Source: Opitutaceae bacterium (GTDB lineage Bacteria; Verrucomicrobiota; Verrucomicrobiia; Opitutales; Opitutaceae). Taken from it: DNA of 33,554 nt. The stretch lies in NCBI GenBank assembly GCA_027485045.1, contig JAIXRU010000030.1, forward strand, positions 1-33,554, given 5' to 3'. The translations under genes were made by a program, and so were the position numbers. Below, piece by piece: positions 24,443-31,453 of this stretch. The stretch's first letter is position 1. Every line of letters begins with the position of its first letter. The notes below the pieces were generated by a model. It ran no database searches, was not told the origin of the DNA, and saw only the letters and a list, made by a program, of their open reading frames with translations.

Positions 24443-25048
24443 TTAGCGACGGCTGATTACGCGGACGACTTGCATGCCGGCGGCGAGGGCGGCGCGCACG
24501 CCGGGTTCGGCGTCTTCGAAGACCAGGCACTGGGCGGGAAGCACGCCGATGCGGCGGGCAGCCTCGAGGAACATGTCCGGGTGGGGTTTACCGCGACCGG
24601 GGGCGACATCGTGCGGGGTGACGACGATGGAGAAAAGGTTACTCAATCCTGCTGCCGCCAGTGCGGGCAGGGCGACGTCGGGGGTGCCGCCGGTGGCGAT
24701 AGCGATAGGGTGGGTGCGGGCGATGCGGCGGGCGAAATCCACCACCGGAGCGATGGTGTTGATTTGCACCTCGGTGAGCAGGGCGAGGAAAATTTGTTCC
24801 TTGCGCTCGGCCACGTGGGCGGCGTTTTCGATTTCGAGCCCATGTTTGAGGGCCAGCAGTTCTGCAACGTGCACCGAAGGCACGCCACCGAGGGCATAGA
24901 AGGCATCTTCGTCGAGGTTACCGGCAAGGCCCTCGTGCCGAAGGGCGGACTGCCAGGCACGGTAATGCACGGGCATGGTGTCAATCAGGGTGCCGTCTAA
25001 ATCGAATATATACCCGGCGAAGTCGCCGGCGGGAATGTCGAGCTGCAT
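24443..25048 (-). CDS. HAD-superfamily phosphatase (beta-phosphoglucomutase / YqaB-like)
   Basis: A 201-residue HAD hydrolase. Motif I is FDLDGTLIDT (residues 15-24) with nucleophile Asp16 and acid/base Asp18. Motif II is IATGGT, motif III the Lys in GRGKPHPDMF, and motif IV FEDAEPGVRAA. A helical cap domain (about 25-90) follows motif I as in beta-phosphoglucomutases and in YqaB, which acts on fructose-1-phosphate. The substrate is a small sugar phosphate by family; it cannot be narrowed further. Confidence 0.9.
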   Translation of the reverse strand: MQLDIPAGDFAGYIFDLDGTLIDTMPVHYRAWQSALRHEGLAGNLDEDAFYALGGVPSVHVAELLALKHGLEIENAAHVAERKEQIFLALLTEVQINTIAPVVDFARRIARTHPIAIATGGTPDVALPALAAAGLSNLFSIVVTPHDVAPGRGKPHPDMFLEAARRIGVLPAQCLVFEDAEPGVRAALAAGMQVVRVISRR

Positions 25049-25204
25049 GGAAGGGGAGCAACCTCAGCGAGTGGCGCGTTGCGCGCAATCGAAACCTCGG
25101 TTGTCCACGATCTAGGCGCACAAAACTCCGTCCACAATGTAACCCAACCGCGAACACCCGCGCGGGGCGCGCCCTCTCAGAAAAGTAACTTAGAGTAAAT
25201 TAAC

Positions 25205-26110
25205 TCAGCCGACGCCCGCAGTGTTGGTCACGTTTATCGGGGTGAGAACCAGGCCGCTTTGTTCGCAGAGCTCTTTCGTAGCAGCGGAGACCACCTCGCT
25301 GAGGTGGAAAAGGTCTAGATTATCCACGCCGGCGTGCCCAAAGGTGGTTTCGGAAATAGGCCAGGCATCATTGGTAACGCCCAGGCCGTAATCAGTCGTG
25401 GCTACCAAGGTGGCGGTGAGGTGAAGGAGCGCGGACCAGCGGCGTACTTCAGGATCGGTAATCTGATCGAGTTCGCGTTGCTGACCGATGACCTTGCTGA
25501 AAATCGGATTCATACCCCAGAAGTTGAATACAAAAGCCCCGATCTCGGTGTAGGTGTAGCCAAAGGTAACCCGCTCCCATTGCATAACGGTCTGGATATC
25601 AGGAAGGTCGCCCGCCCCTTTGGGTACCTTAAGCTCCTTGGAAACGCGCTGAAGCACGATGCGTCCGAGATTATGGAGCAGTCCGATAGTGTAGCCTGTT
25701 TTCGGATCAAGGTCGGTTTGTTTAGCCAGCACTTCCATGCCGACGGCCATGGCAATGGAGTTGGCGAGTAGCTTTTCCGCCGAGATGCGATAAACAGTGA
25801 GGTGCTCTTCGCAGAGCTGAGCAGAGACGGTGAGACAAGCGACGCGGTAGGCTTGAAAGGTACCCAACCAAGAAAGGGCCTGATCGATACTTGTAGCGGT
25901 TTCGCCGCGGGAATAGGATGCGCTATTCGCCATGCGCAGCATCCGGGTGGTCACCGCTATGTCCATGGACATGAGACGGATAACATGATCGATATCGATA
26001 TCGGGCTGTTTAATGGCGCGGTAAAGGGCGTCGATCAGCTTGACCGAAGAAGGCAAACGAGCGGCGGCGGCTTTGAGCCATTTGGGTTCCACTTTAATGG
26101 GTGTGTTCAT
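25205..26110 (-). CDS. HDOD domain-containing signalling protein (copy 1)
   Basis: A 301-residue protein made almost entirely of one HDOD domain, a hydrolase-dead relative of HD phosphodiesterases used as a signalling scaffold. Visible pieces are the N-terminal LPSSVKLIDALYRAIKQPDIDIDHVIRLMSMD, MLRMANSASYSRG and SIDQALSWLG, and the central GLLHNLGRIVL where an HD pair is replaced by HN. The ATG at 26110 was chosen because it lies just after the upstream gene; the longer frame would overlap it. It forms a tandem pair with copy 2 and is lower in G+C than its neighbours. Confidence 0.88.
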   Translation of the reverse strand: MNTPIKVEPKWLKAAAARLPSSVKLIDALYRAIKQPDIDIDHVIRLMSMDIAVTTRMLRMANSASYSRGETATSIDQALSWLGTFQAYRVACLTVSAQLCEEHLTVYRISAEKLLANSIAMAVGMEVLAKQTDLDPKTGYTIGLLHNLGRIVLQRVSKELKVPKGAGDLPDIQTVMQWERVTFGYTYTEIGAFVFNFWGMNPIFSKVIGQQRELDQITDPEVRRWSALLHLTATLVATTDYGLGVTNDAWPISETTFGHAGVDNLDLFHLSEVVSAATKELCEQSGLVLTPINVTNTAGVG

Positions 26111-26120
26111 AAGGGGCGGG

Positions 26121-27002
26121 TTAATGGAGGCTATTCCGGGCCTGATTGAGCGCACCCCGGGTGATTTCTTGGAGCTGAATGGATTTGATGCCAAGGGCGC
26201 TTAAACGATCTCTGTGCAAAATGGAGTCGTTTTGTTTAGCGTGGAAAGTGGCCCGGTTGGTTTGGGCCAGGCTTTCGGCAGTTTGGAGAATGAGTGACAG
26301 CGGGGCTTCGTTGACGCAGGCGAGCTGGTCGGTGGATTTTTCGATACAATCGCTGATTGCGGCGGGAAAGCCCCACTTTCGGGTAATAAAACTAGAGACT
26401 TCGATGTGATTCACTCCGAAGTGGTGGTGTTCCCAACTCAGAAGTGAAGTGGAGTCGTTCCAGCTCAATTGGTCGACATTTGGGATTTGTTGTTCGGCCC
26501 ATTTATTCAAAACGAGTATGCCGAGCGGACGCATTAGACCGGACAGATAGGCTACGTTTTGATCCATCTTTACTTCATGGGCGATGAACTGACTGGCAGC
26601 GGCCTGAAACAGTGCACTCTTGTTGAATTGTTCTCCGCTAATTCCGTAGGCACGCAGGTTTGTCGGAGCCATGCCTTGCATGGTGGCGGTCGAGACCAGG
26701 CGGGCGATTTCGCGCATGCCTACCCGGTTCAGCGCATCTTCGATCGTTTTGCAGGCTTGGCTGGTTCTGAAGAAAAAGGCTGAATTAGCTATCCGGATGA
26801 TGCGGGCCGAGAGCATCACATCACGACGCAGTATCTCGGCGATATCAGCTATACTGGTTCGTGGATTGCTAATCGATGCATTGAGAAGTCCCAGTATTTG
26901 CCCCGAGGCATGGAGGGAATCCGTGATGGCCAAAAGGCATTCACGGTCATTCGTTAAGCGTTTGGATGGGTCGTGGGAATGAGGACTTTCGGTGCTATGC
27001 AT
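26121..27002 (-). CDS. HDOD domain-containing signalling protein (copy 2)
   Basis: A 293-residue HDOD protein, first of the pair. It shows RRDVMLSARIIRIANSAFFFRTSQ and TIEDALNRVGMREIARLVSTA, which align with the same elements in copy 1, and GLMRPLGILVLNKWAE in place of the HD motif (no His-Asp left). The two are diverged duplicates. G+C is near 50% in sampled lines, below the ~62-65% around it. HDOD proteins often act in stress, motility or c-di-GMP-linked control; no partner gene is adjacent. Confidence 0.88.
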   Translation of the reverse strand: MHSTESPHSHDPSKRLTNDRECLLAITDSLHASGQILGLLNASISNPRTSIADIAEILRRDVMLSARIIRIANSAFFFRTSQACKTIEDALNRVGMREIARLVSTATMQGMAPTNLRAYGISGEQFNKSALFQAAASQFIAHEVKMDQNVAYLSGLMRPLGILVLNKWAEQQIPNVDQLSWNDSTSLLSWEHHHFGVNHIEVSSFITRKWGFPAAISDCIEKSTDQLACVNEAPLSLILQTAESLAQTNRATFHAKQNDSILHRDRLSALGIKSIQLQEITRGALNQARNSLH

Positions 27003-27016
27003 GTTTTTAAAATATG

Positions 27017-27035
27017 ACCGATAACGCTAATCGGT
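27017..27035. promoter_or_regulatory. Inverted repeat upstream of the HDOD pair (operator or 5' hairpin)
   Basis: ACCGAT (27017-27022) and ATCGGT (27030-27035) form a perfect 6-bp dyad with a 7-base spacer, 15-33 bases before the start of HDOD copy 2, within AT-rich leader DNA (27003-27262) that otherwise shows no gene. Confidence 0.35.
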
Positions 27036-27262
27036 GTATTTTGTTAAAACTTTAGCTTTAATTTTATTTTTTATGCGTCTTTTGCGATAAATTCCAGATA
27101 ATCAAGGGTATAAACCGGCAAAATAACTGCATTTAGAATCTGGAAAGGGTTTAAAATATGCCGCTATAGGGTATGTCGCGTGTAGCAATCGACGCGATGA
27201 GAACTATCTAGCACCGCATAACCGCTCCCCTTTCCCATTTGGGTGAGCTTGCGTGGCTAATC

Positions 27263-27733
27263 TTAGGGCGCGATTGGCTCTATCGGCAGAGGGTCCTTTT
27301 CGGAGCCCAAGCCTACGCGTTCCATTCTGGCCTGGGCTTTTTGGCGGAATTTCTCGCGTTGTTCCGGGCTTAGCTGACGCGATATATCGAGAAAGCCAGC
27401 ACGGGCGATTTGGCGCAGTTCGTCGCGGGTTTGTGCGCGCACGGCTTTGAGTTTGGTGGTGGTGACATCGAGACTTTGGCGAACTGCCGAAGACTGAGCG
27501 GGGTCAAGTTTGAGTTCAGCAACGAGGGTGGAGTGCAGACGATCCGCGCCCCGATCAATGAAAGCACCCTGGCCGCTGGAGGCGGCTTCGATGGTTTTCC
27601 GTACGATACGACCGGCGATGGCAACCGTGACTACCAGACCGACGGCGAGTCCGGAAAAGAAAAGGGCGGCGGCGGCGGCCCAGATTTTCCAACGCGGGGT
27701 GGGGTTAGATGGGTTCACGTTGCGACCTCCCAT
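27263..27733 (-). CDS. Spy/CpxP/CnrX-like periplasmic sensor protein with N-terminal membrane anchor
   Basis: A 156-residue protein. One membrane helix lies at about residues 17-40, followed by a mostly helical periplasmic part with two LxPxQ-type elements (LKLDPAQ at 75-80 and QLSPEQREKF at 120-129). This is the LTxxQ pattern of the Spy/CpxP/heavy-metal-resistance group that includes the CnrX metal sensor. Only one histidine is present outside the helix, so metal binding is not supported directly. The ATG at 27733 overlaps the upstream gene by 19 bases; a GTG at 27718 would overlap it as GTGA. It is the third gene of the sigma-factor trio. Confidence 0.7.
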   Translation of the reverse strand: MGGRNVNPSNPTPRWKIWAAAAALFFSGLAVGLVVTVAIAGRIVRKTIEAASSGQGAFIDRGADRLHSTLVAELKLDPAQSSAVRQSLDVTTTKLKAVRAQTRDELRQIARAGFLDISRQLSPEQREKFRQKAQARMERVGLGSEKDPLPIEPIAP

Positions 27734-28035
27734 ACTTGGCCGGCCAAGTCGAGTAACGCGGTCAGATCTCGGAGCTGAGTCGTTAGTTCGAGAGTGGTGA
27801 AAGTTGTCAGCCCCAGGGTGAATACAGTGCAGAGTGCGAGGGCACGGGGGGTGCCGAAGAGTGCAGCGAACTGGTCGGGCCAGCGCGAGGTGGCGAGGTT
27901 TTGTTCGGTGGCGTAGGCGAGGCGGGCGGCGAGGAGCTGTGGCCCGGGATCGGCAAGCGCGGGGGCGTCGTTTCTCGCGGCGGCAAGATTCGACCCAGAG
28001 AAGGTGAGCGGGGATACGGATGGTTCGGTTTTCAT
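27715..28035 (-). CDS. Small single-span membrane protein, candidate anti-sigma factor
   Basis: A 106-residue protein not recognised by sequence. About 63 N-terminal residues look cytoplasmic, one hydrophobic segment (about 65-82, ALALCTVFTLGL) spans the membrane, and about 20 residues follow outside. It starts with an ATGA overlap on the sigma factor stop codon and its own stop overlaps the next gene. Position and topology are those of small anti-sigma factors such as CnrY. No zinc HxxxCxxC anti-sigma motif is present. The function is inferred from context. Confidence 0.6.
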   Translation of the reverse strand: MKTEPSVSPLTFSGSNLAAARNDAPALADPGPQLLAARLAYATEQNLATSRWPDQFAALFGTPRALALCTVFTLGLTTFTTLELTTQLRDLTALLDLAGQVWEVAT

Positions 28036-28658
28036 AGTGAAAATGGATTTTCGAAAAGGGTTCGAAGGCGTCGGCGGGCACGAAAAGCGCGAAGCCGGGT
28101 GAGTGCGGCGGGCCAGCCGAGGTGTTCACCGATGGTGGCGAAGTCCCAGCCTTCCAAGTGGTGCAGGGTGAGCAGGGTGCGTTCGTCGGGTGGCAGTAGA
28201 TCGAGGGCGCTTTTGATTTCACTGGCGGCAGCCCTGGCGGCGGGATCAGGAGCGGGGTCGGCGGCGTAGTGGCCCGGGGCGTTTAGGGCGTCAGGATCTG
28301 TCGTGGCTGCCTCGGGGTGTGGGGGCTCGGCGGTCCAGCGGCGGCGCGTGATTTCACGTCTGTAGTGGTCACGGCCTACATTAACCGCAACCCGGCGCAG
28401 CCAGTGGATAAAGGGCTGGCTGGGTTGCCAGCGGGGCAGGGCCCGAAGCACGCGCAGGTAGGTCTCTTGCACGAGGTCGTCCAACTCCGTGGGTTGGCGG
28501 GCGAAGCGCCAGAGCAAGCGCGCCAGCTCGGGGTGGTGTCGGCGTAAGAGGCGGTCGAGGGCGAACCCATGACCGGCCTGGGCGGAGGCGATCAGGGATT
28601 CATCCGAGGGCTCATCCGGACCCGTGGCCGGGGATGCCAAGGTTGTCTTATCCTCCAT
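28032..28658 (-). CDS. ECF-type RNA polymerase sigma factor
   Basis: A 208-residue group IV sigma factor. Region 2 is seen at about residues 35-100 (ARLLWRFARQPTELDDLVQETYLRVLRALPRW), with the DDLVQET core-binding motif. Region 4 lies at about 145-200 (LDLLPPDERTLLTLHHLEGWDFATIGEHLGW), the HTH that reads the -35 element. The linker is long and Pro/Ala-rich. Its stop overlaps the start of the small membrane protein gene, so production of sigma and its presumed inhibitor is coupled. Upstream, 73 bases away on the same strand, is the exported repeat protein. Confidence 0.93.
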   Translation of the reverse strand: MEDKTTLASPATGPDEPSDESLIASAQAGHGFALDRLLRRHHPELARLLWRFARQPTELDDLVQETYLRVLRALPRWQPSQPFIHWLRRVAVNVGRDHYRREITRRRWTAEPPHPEAATTDPDALNAPGHYAADPAPDPAARAAASEIKSALDLLPPDERTLLTLHHLEGWDFATIGEHLGWPAALTRLRAFRARRRLRTLFENPFSL

Positions 28659-28731
28659 TGCAGTCGGCGCTTTGGAGGATGAAGGGCAAAGGAACGCGGG
28701 CCGCAGCCGAGGGTTGCGAGCGTGCTTCTAG

Positions 28732-29364
28732 CTACTTGGCGGCGGGCGGCGTCTTGGTGACCGTGCGCTCGGCGGTGTAGCCGGTTTCCGTTTTGGTGAT
28801 ATCGGTTTGGGCGGTGGCGGTGCCACCCTGGGGGCCGGTGCGAACGGCGGTGCGGCTCGCGCCGGTGTCGGTCTTGGAGGTGGTGATTGCGGAAGAGGCC
28901 GTTTTGCCATCCGAAGTGGTGGCGGAGCGTTCCGTGGTGCGGCCGGTGTCGGTCTTGGTGGTGGCTCCGGTGTAGGTGCCGGTGGTGCCGTTGGGGCGGG
29001 TAAAGGTGCCGGCTGCGGTGCCTGAGCCAGGTGCGGTCTTGGTAAGGGTGCCTTCGCGGCCGAAGGTATTGCCATTGGGCCGGGTGGTGGAGGAGGAGAC
29101 GGTACCGGTGCCCGTGGATTGATCCCAAGTGCGGTCAAAGCTGTGTTGACCCACTCCACCTGCGGGGTTGGTCCAGGTGGCGTCGCGTTCCACGTTACCG
29201 CGGTCGCGCTTGGTGCGGGTTTCGGCGGAGCCGCCGCGGTCACCTTGGCGGGAGCGGGAGCGCTCGCCGGCGGATGCTTCCGGGATGAGCGTGAGGGTGA
29301 GGGCGGAGAAGGCGAGGAGGGTGAAAAACGAGGTGGCAGTGCGTTGGGCGCGGATGGTTTTCAT
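28732..29364 (-). CDS. Exported Thr/Gly-rich repeat protein of unknown function
   Basis: A 210-residue protein with a signal peptide (hydrophobic TSFFTLLAFSALTLTLI, probable cleavage after PEASA at residue 32). The mature part is low in hydrophobics and built of four or five degenerate ~26-29-residue units with the pattern PNGxT...TKTxTGxTxERxxT, for example RPNGTTGTYTG and ATTKTDTGRTTERS. An Arg-rich linker (SRSRQGDRGG) precedes them. No known domain is recognised. It may be a surface or periplasmic filler, or a target of the downstream sigma factor. Confidence 0.75.
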   Translation of the reverse strand: MKTIRAQRTATSFFTLLAFSALTLTLIPEASAGERSRSRQGDRGGSAETRTKRDRGNVERDATWTNPAGGVGQHSFDRTWDQSTGTGTVSSSTTRPNGNTFGREGTLTKTAPGSGTAAGTFTRPNGTTGTYTGATTKTDTGRTTERSATTSDGKTASSAITTSKTDTGASRTAVRTGPQGGTATAQTDITKTETGYTAERTVTKTPPAAK

Positions 29365-29423
29365 GATGTAGAGATTTTTGGGTTACTTCTTATCAAACGG
29401 ACGGGCCGGAAAGATGTTTCAGC

Positions 29424-29439
29424 GATTTTTAAAAAAATC
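29424..29439 (-). terminator. A/T palindrome after the ABC ATPase gene, weak terminator
   Basis: GATTTTT and AAAAATC arms directly follow the stop codon of the ATPase gene on the - strand and yield a T-run. There is little G/C in the stem, so confidence is low. Confidence 0.35.
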
Positions 29440-30423
29440 CTATAAATCGAAATGGCAGGCAACTTGGTGGTCGGGGCGCTTGGTGTCGGGTGTGCGCAGG
29501 GCGGGGGCCTCGACCCGGCAGCGGGCTTGGGCGTGGGGGCAGCGGGGGTGGAAGGGGCATCCGGCCGGTGGGTGGATGGGAGAGGGCACGTCGCCTTGGA
29601 GGACGATGCGCTGGGAGCGGCGGCGGGGCTCGGCCACAGGTATGGCCGAAAGCAAGGCACGGGTGTAGGGGTGCGCCGGATGGCGGTAGATGCGGTCGGC
29701 GTCGGCAAGTTCCACGATGCGTCCGAGATACATGACGGCGATGCGATCGGAGACGTGTTTTACCACCGCTAGGTCGTGGGCGATAAAGAGGTAGGCGAGG
29801 CCGAGTTCACGTTGCAGGTCGAGCAGGAGGTTGAGCACCTGGCCTTGCACGGACACGTCGAGCGCGGAGACCGGTTCGTCACAGATAATCAGCTTGGGGT
29901 TGAGCGCGAGGGCACGGGCGATGCCGATGCGTTGGCGCTGTCCGCCGGAAAACTCGAAGGGGAAGCGGTCGGCGGAGGAAGCGGGCAGGCCGACGCGGTC
30001 GAGCAGGGCGGTGACGCGCGCGGCACGGTCGGCGGCGGTGCCGACGCCATGGATAAGGAAGGGCTCGGCGAGGATTTCGCCGACGGAGTGGCGGGCGTTG
30101 AGCGAGGCGGCGGGGTCCTGGAAAACCATCTGGAGCTCGCGGCGGTGGGGTTTCAGGGCGCGGGCGGAGAGCGGGGCGAGGTCGGTGCCGTTGAAGTGGA
30201 TGGAGCCGGCGGTGGGGGTGTTGAGCCGGACGATGGTCTTGCCGAGGGTGGATTTTCCGCAGCCGGATTCACCGACCAGCCCGAGGGTTTCGCCGGCGCT
30301 CAGGGTTATGGAAACGCCGTCCACGGCGCGGCACCACGCTTGGGCACGACGCAGGACTCCGCCGCGCACAGGGAAGTGCATCCGGAGGTCGCGGACGTCG
30401 AGCAGGGGAGGGTTTTCAGGCAT
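29440..30423 (-). CDS. Peptide ABC transporter ATP-binding protein (OppF/DppF-like)
   Basis: A 327-residue ATPase of the oligopeptide/dipeptide importer type. Walker A is GESGCGKS (residues 51-58), the Q-loop is [11 protein letters not shown], the signature is FSGGQRQRI, and Walker B is [12 protein letters not shown]. The C-terminal extension with [14 protein letters not shown] is the Cys-containing Opp/Dpp tail. It overlaps the preceding ATPase gene by 8 bases. The ATG at 30423 begins the conserved PLLDVRDL strand; the frame open further upstream is a shadow of the neighbouring gene. Confidence 0.93.
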   Translation of the reverse strand: MPENPPLLDVRDLRMHFPVRGGVLRRAQAWCRAVDGVSITLSAGETLGLVGESGCGKSTLGKTIVRLNTPTAGSIHFNGTDLAPLSARALKPHRRELQMVFQDPAASLNARHSVGEILAEPFLIHGVGTAADRAARVTALLDRVGLPASSADRFPFEFSGGQRQRIGIARALALNPKLIICDEPVSALDVSVQGQVLNLLLDLQRELGLAYLFIAHDLAVVKHVSDRIAVMYLGRIVELADADRIYRHPAHPYTRALLSAIPVAEPRRRSQRIVLQGDVPSPIHPPAGCPFHPRCPHAQARCRVEAPALRTPDTKRPDHQVACHFDL

Positions 30424-31408
30424 GAGGAGAGGGAGGGAGGAAGCTACGCCAGTGATGGCAGGCGACGGTGTGGTCGGGCTGGACGGTTTCGAGCGCGGGT
30501 TGGATCGCGCAGGCGGGGGTGGCGTGGGCGCAGCGGTTTTGGAAGCGGCAGCCGGCGGGCATTTGGGCCAGGCCGGGGACTTGGCCGGGGATGGTGGCGA
30601 GGCGGCTTTTGCGCTCGGCGTCGAGGCGGGGAATGGCGCGGAGCAGGCCTTGGGTGTAAGGGTGTTTGGGGGCGTGAAAGAGTTCTGCGACCGGAGCATA
30701 TTCGGCGACGCGGCCGCCGTATATAACCAGCACGTCGTCGCACATTTCGGCCACGACGCCGAGATCGTGGGTGATGAGGATGAGGGCCATGCCGAGCTCG
30801 CGTTGGAGGCTGCGGATGAGGTCGAGGATTTGGGCCTGGATGGTGACGTCGAGTGCGGTGGTGGGTTCGTCGGCGACGAGCAGGGCGGGGCGGCAGGCGA
30901 GGGCCATGGCGATGACCACGCGCTGACGCATGCCGCCGGAGAGTTGGTGCGGGTATTCGAGGGCACGAATCTCGGGTGAGGGGATGCCGACTTTGGCGAG
31001 CATCTCCACGGCAAGGCGGTGGGCTTCGACTTTGTCCTTGGTGCGATGCAGGAGAAACACCTCGGCGAGTTGCCGGCCGATGCGGTGGACCGGGTTGAGG
31101 GCGGTCATCGGTTCCTGGAAAACCATGCCGATGCGAGCGCCGCGCAGGGCGTGTAGTTGTTCAGGGGTGGCGCGGGCGATGTCGATCCCGTCGAAGGCAA
31201 TGGAACCGCCGAGAATACGACCTGAAGGCTGGGGCAGGAGCCGGAGGAGGGAGAGGGCGGTGACGGATTTGCCGCAGCCGGATTCGCCGACGATGCCGAG
31301 GGTGCGGCCGGCGGAAACGCTGAAGCTCACCCCGTCGACGGCGCGCAGGAGCCCGGCATCGGTGGCGAAACCGACGGCGAGGTCGCGAACTTCGAGGAGG
31401 GGGGGCAT
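30416..31408 (-). CDS. Peptide ABC transporter ATP-binding protein (OppD/DppD-like)
   Basis: A 330-residue partner ATPase. Walker A is GESGCGKS (41-48), the Q-loop [12 protein letters not shown], the signature LSGGMRQRV (156-164), Walker B LLVADEP (176-182), and the H-loop is in LITHDLGVV. The C-terminal [14 protein letters not shown] is the OppD-type tail. OppD and OppF types pair as the two motor subunits of one importer. The start follows directly behind a heptad tract that takes the place of a ribosome binding site. Confidence 0.93.
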   Translation of the reverse strand: MPPLLEVRDLAVGFATDAGLLRAVDGVSFSVSAGRTLGIVGESGCGKSVTALSLLRLLPQPSGRILGGSIAFDGIDIARATPEQLHALRGARIGMVFQEPMTALNPVHRIGRQLAEVFLLHRTKDKVEAHRLAVEMLAKVGIPSPEIRALEYPHQLSGGMRQRVVIAMALACRPALLVADEPTTALDVTIQAQILDLIRSLQRELGMALILITHDLGVVAEMCDDVLVIYGGRVAEYAPVAELFHAPKHPYTQGLLRAIPRLDAERKSRLATIPGQVPGLAQMPAGCRFQNRCAHATPACAIQPALETVQPDHTVACHHWRSFLPPSPHA

Positions 31409-31438
31409 GGGAGCGAGGAGCGGGGAGCTAGGAGTGGA
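31409..31438. repeat. Purine-rich heptad tract before the OppD-like gene
   Basis: Seven-base units GGGAGCG, AGGAGCG, GGGAGCT and AGGAGTG follow one another and touch the ATG of the - strand gene. It is the same unit type as in 24337-24390. Confidence 0.5.
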
Positions 31439-31453
31439 GCGAGACTGAAGGTG

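Noticed and set aside
29364-29430. ECF-type promoter before the repeat-protein gene (TGAAAC ... CGTCC on the - strand)
   Set aside because: The spacing of about 12 bases between the two elements is too short for ECF promoters, which need roughly 15-17.
29776-30979. Long + strand ORFs opposite the ABC ATPase genes
   Set aside because: Antisense shadows; the - strand frames carry complete Walker and signature motifs.
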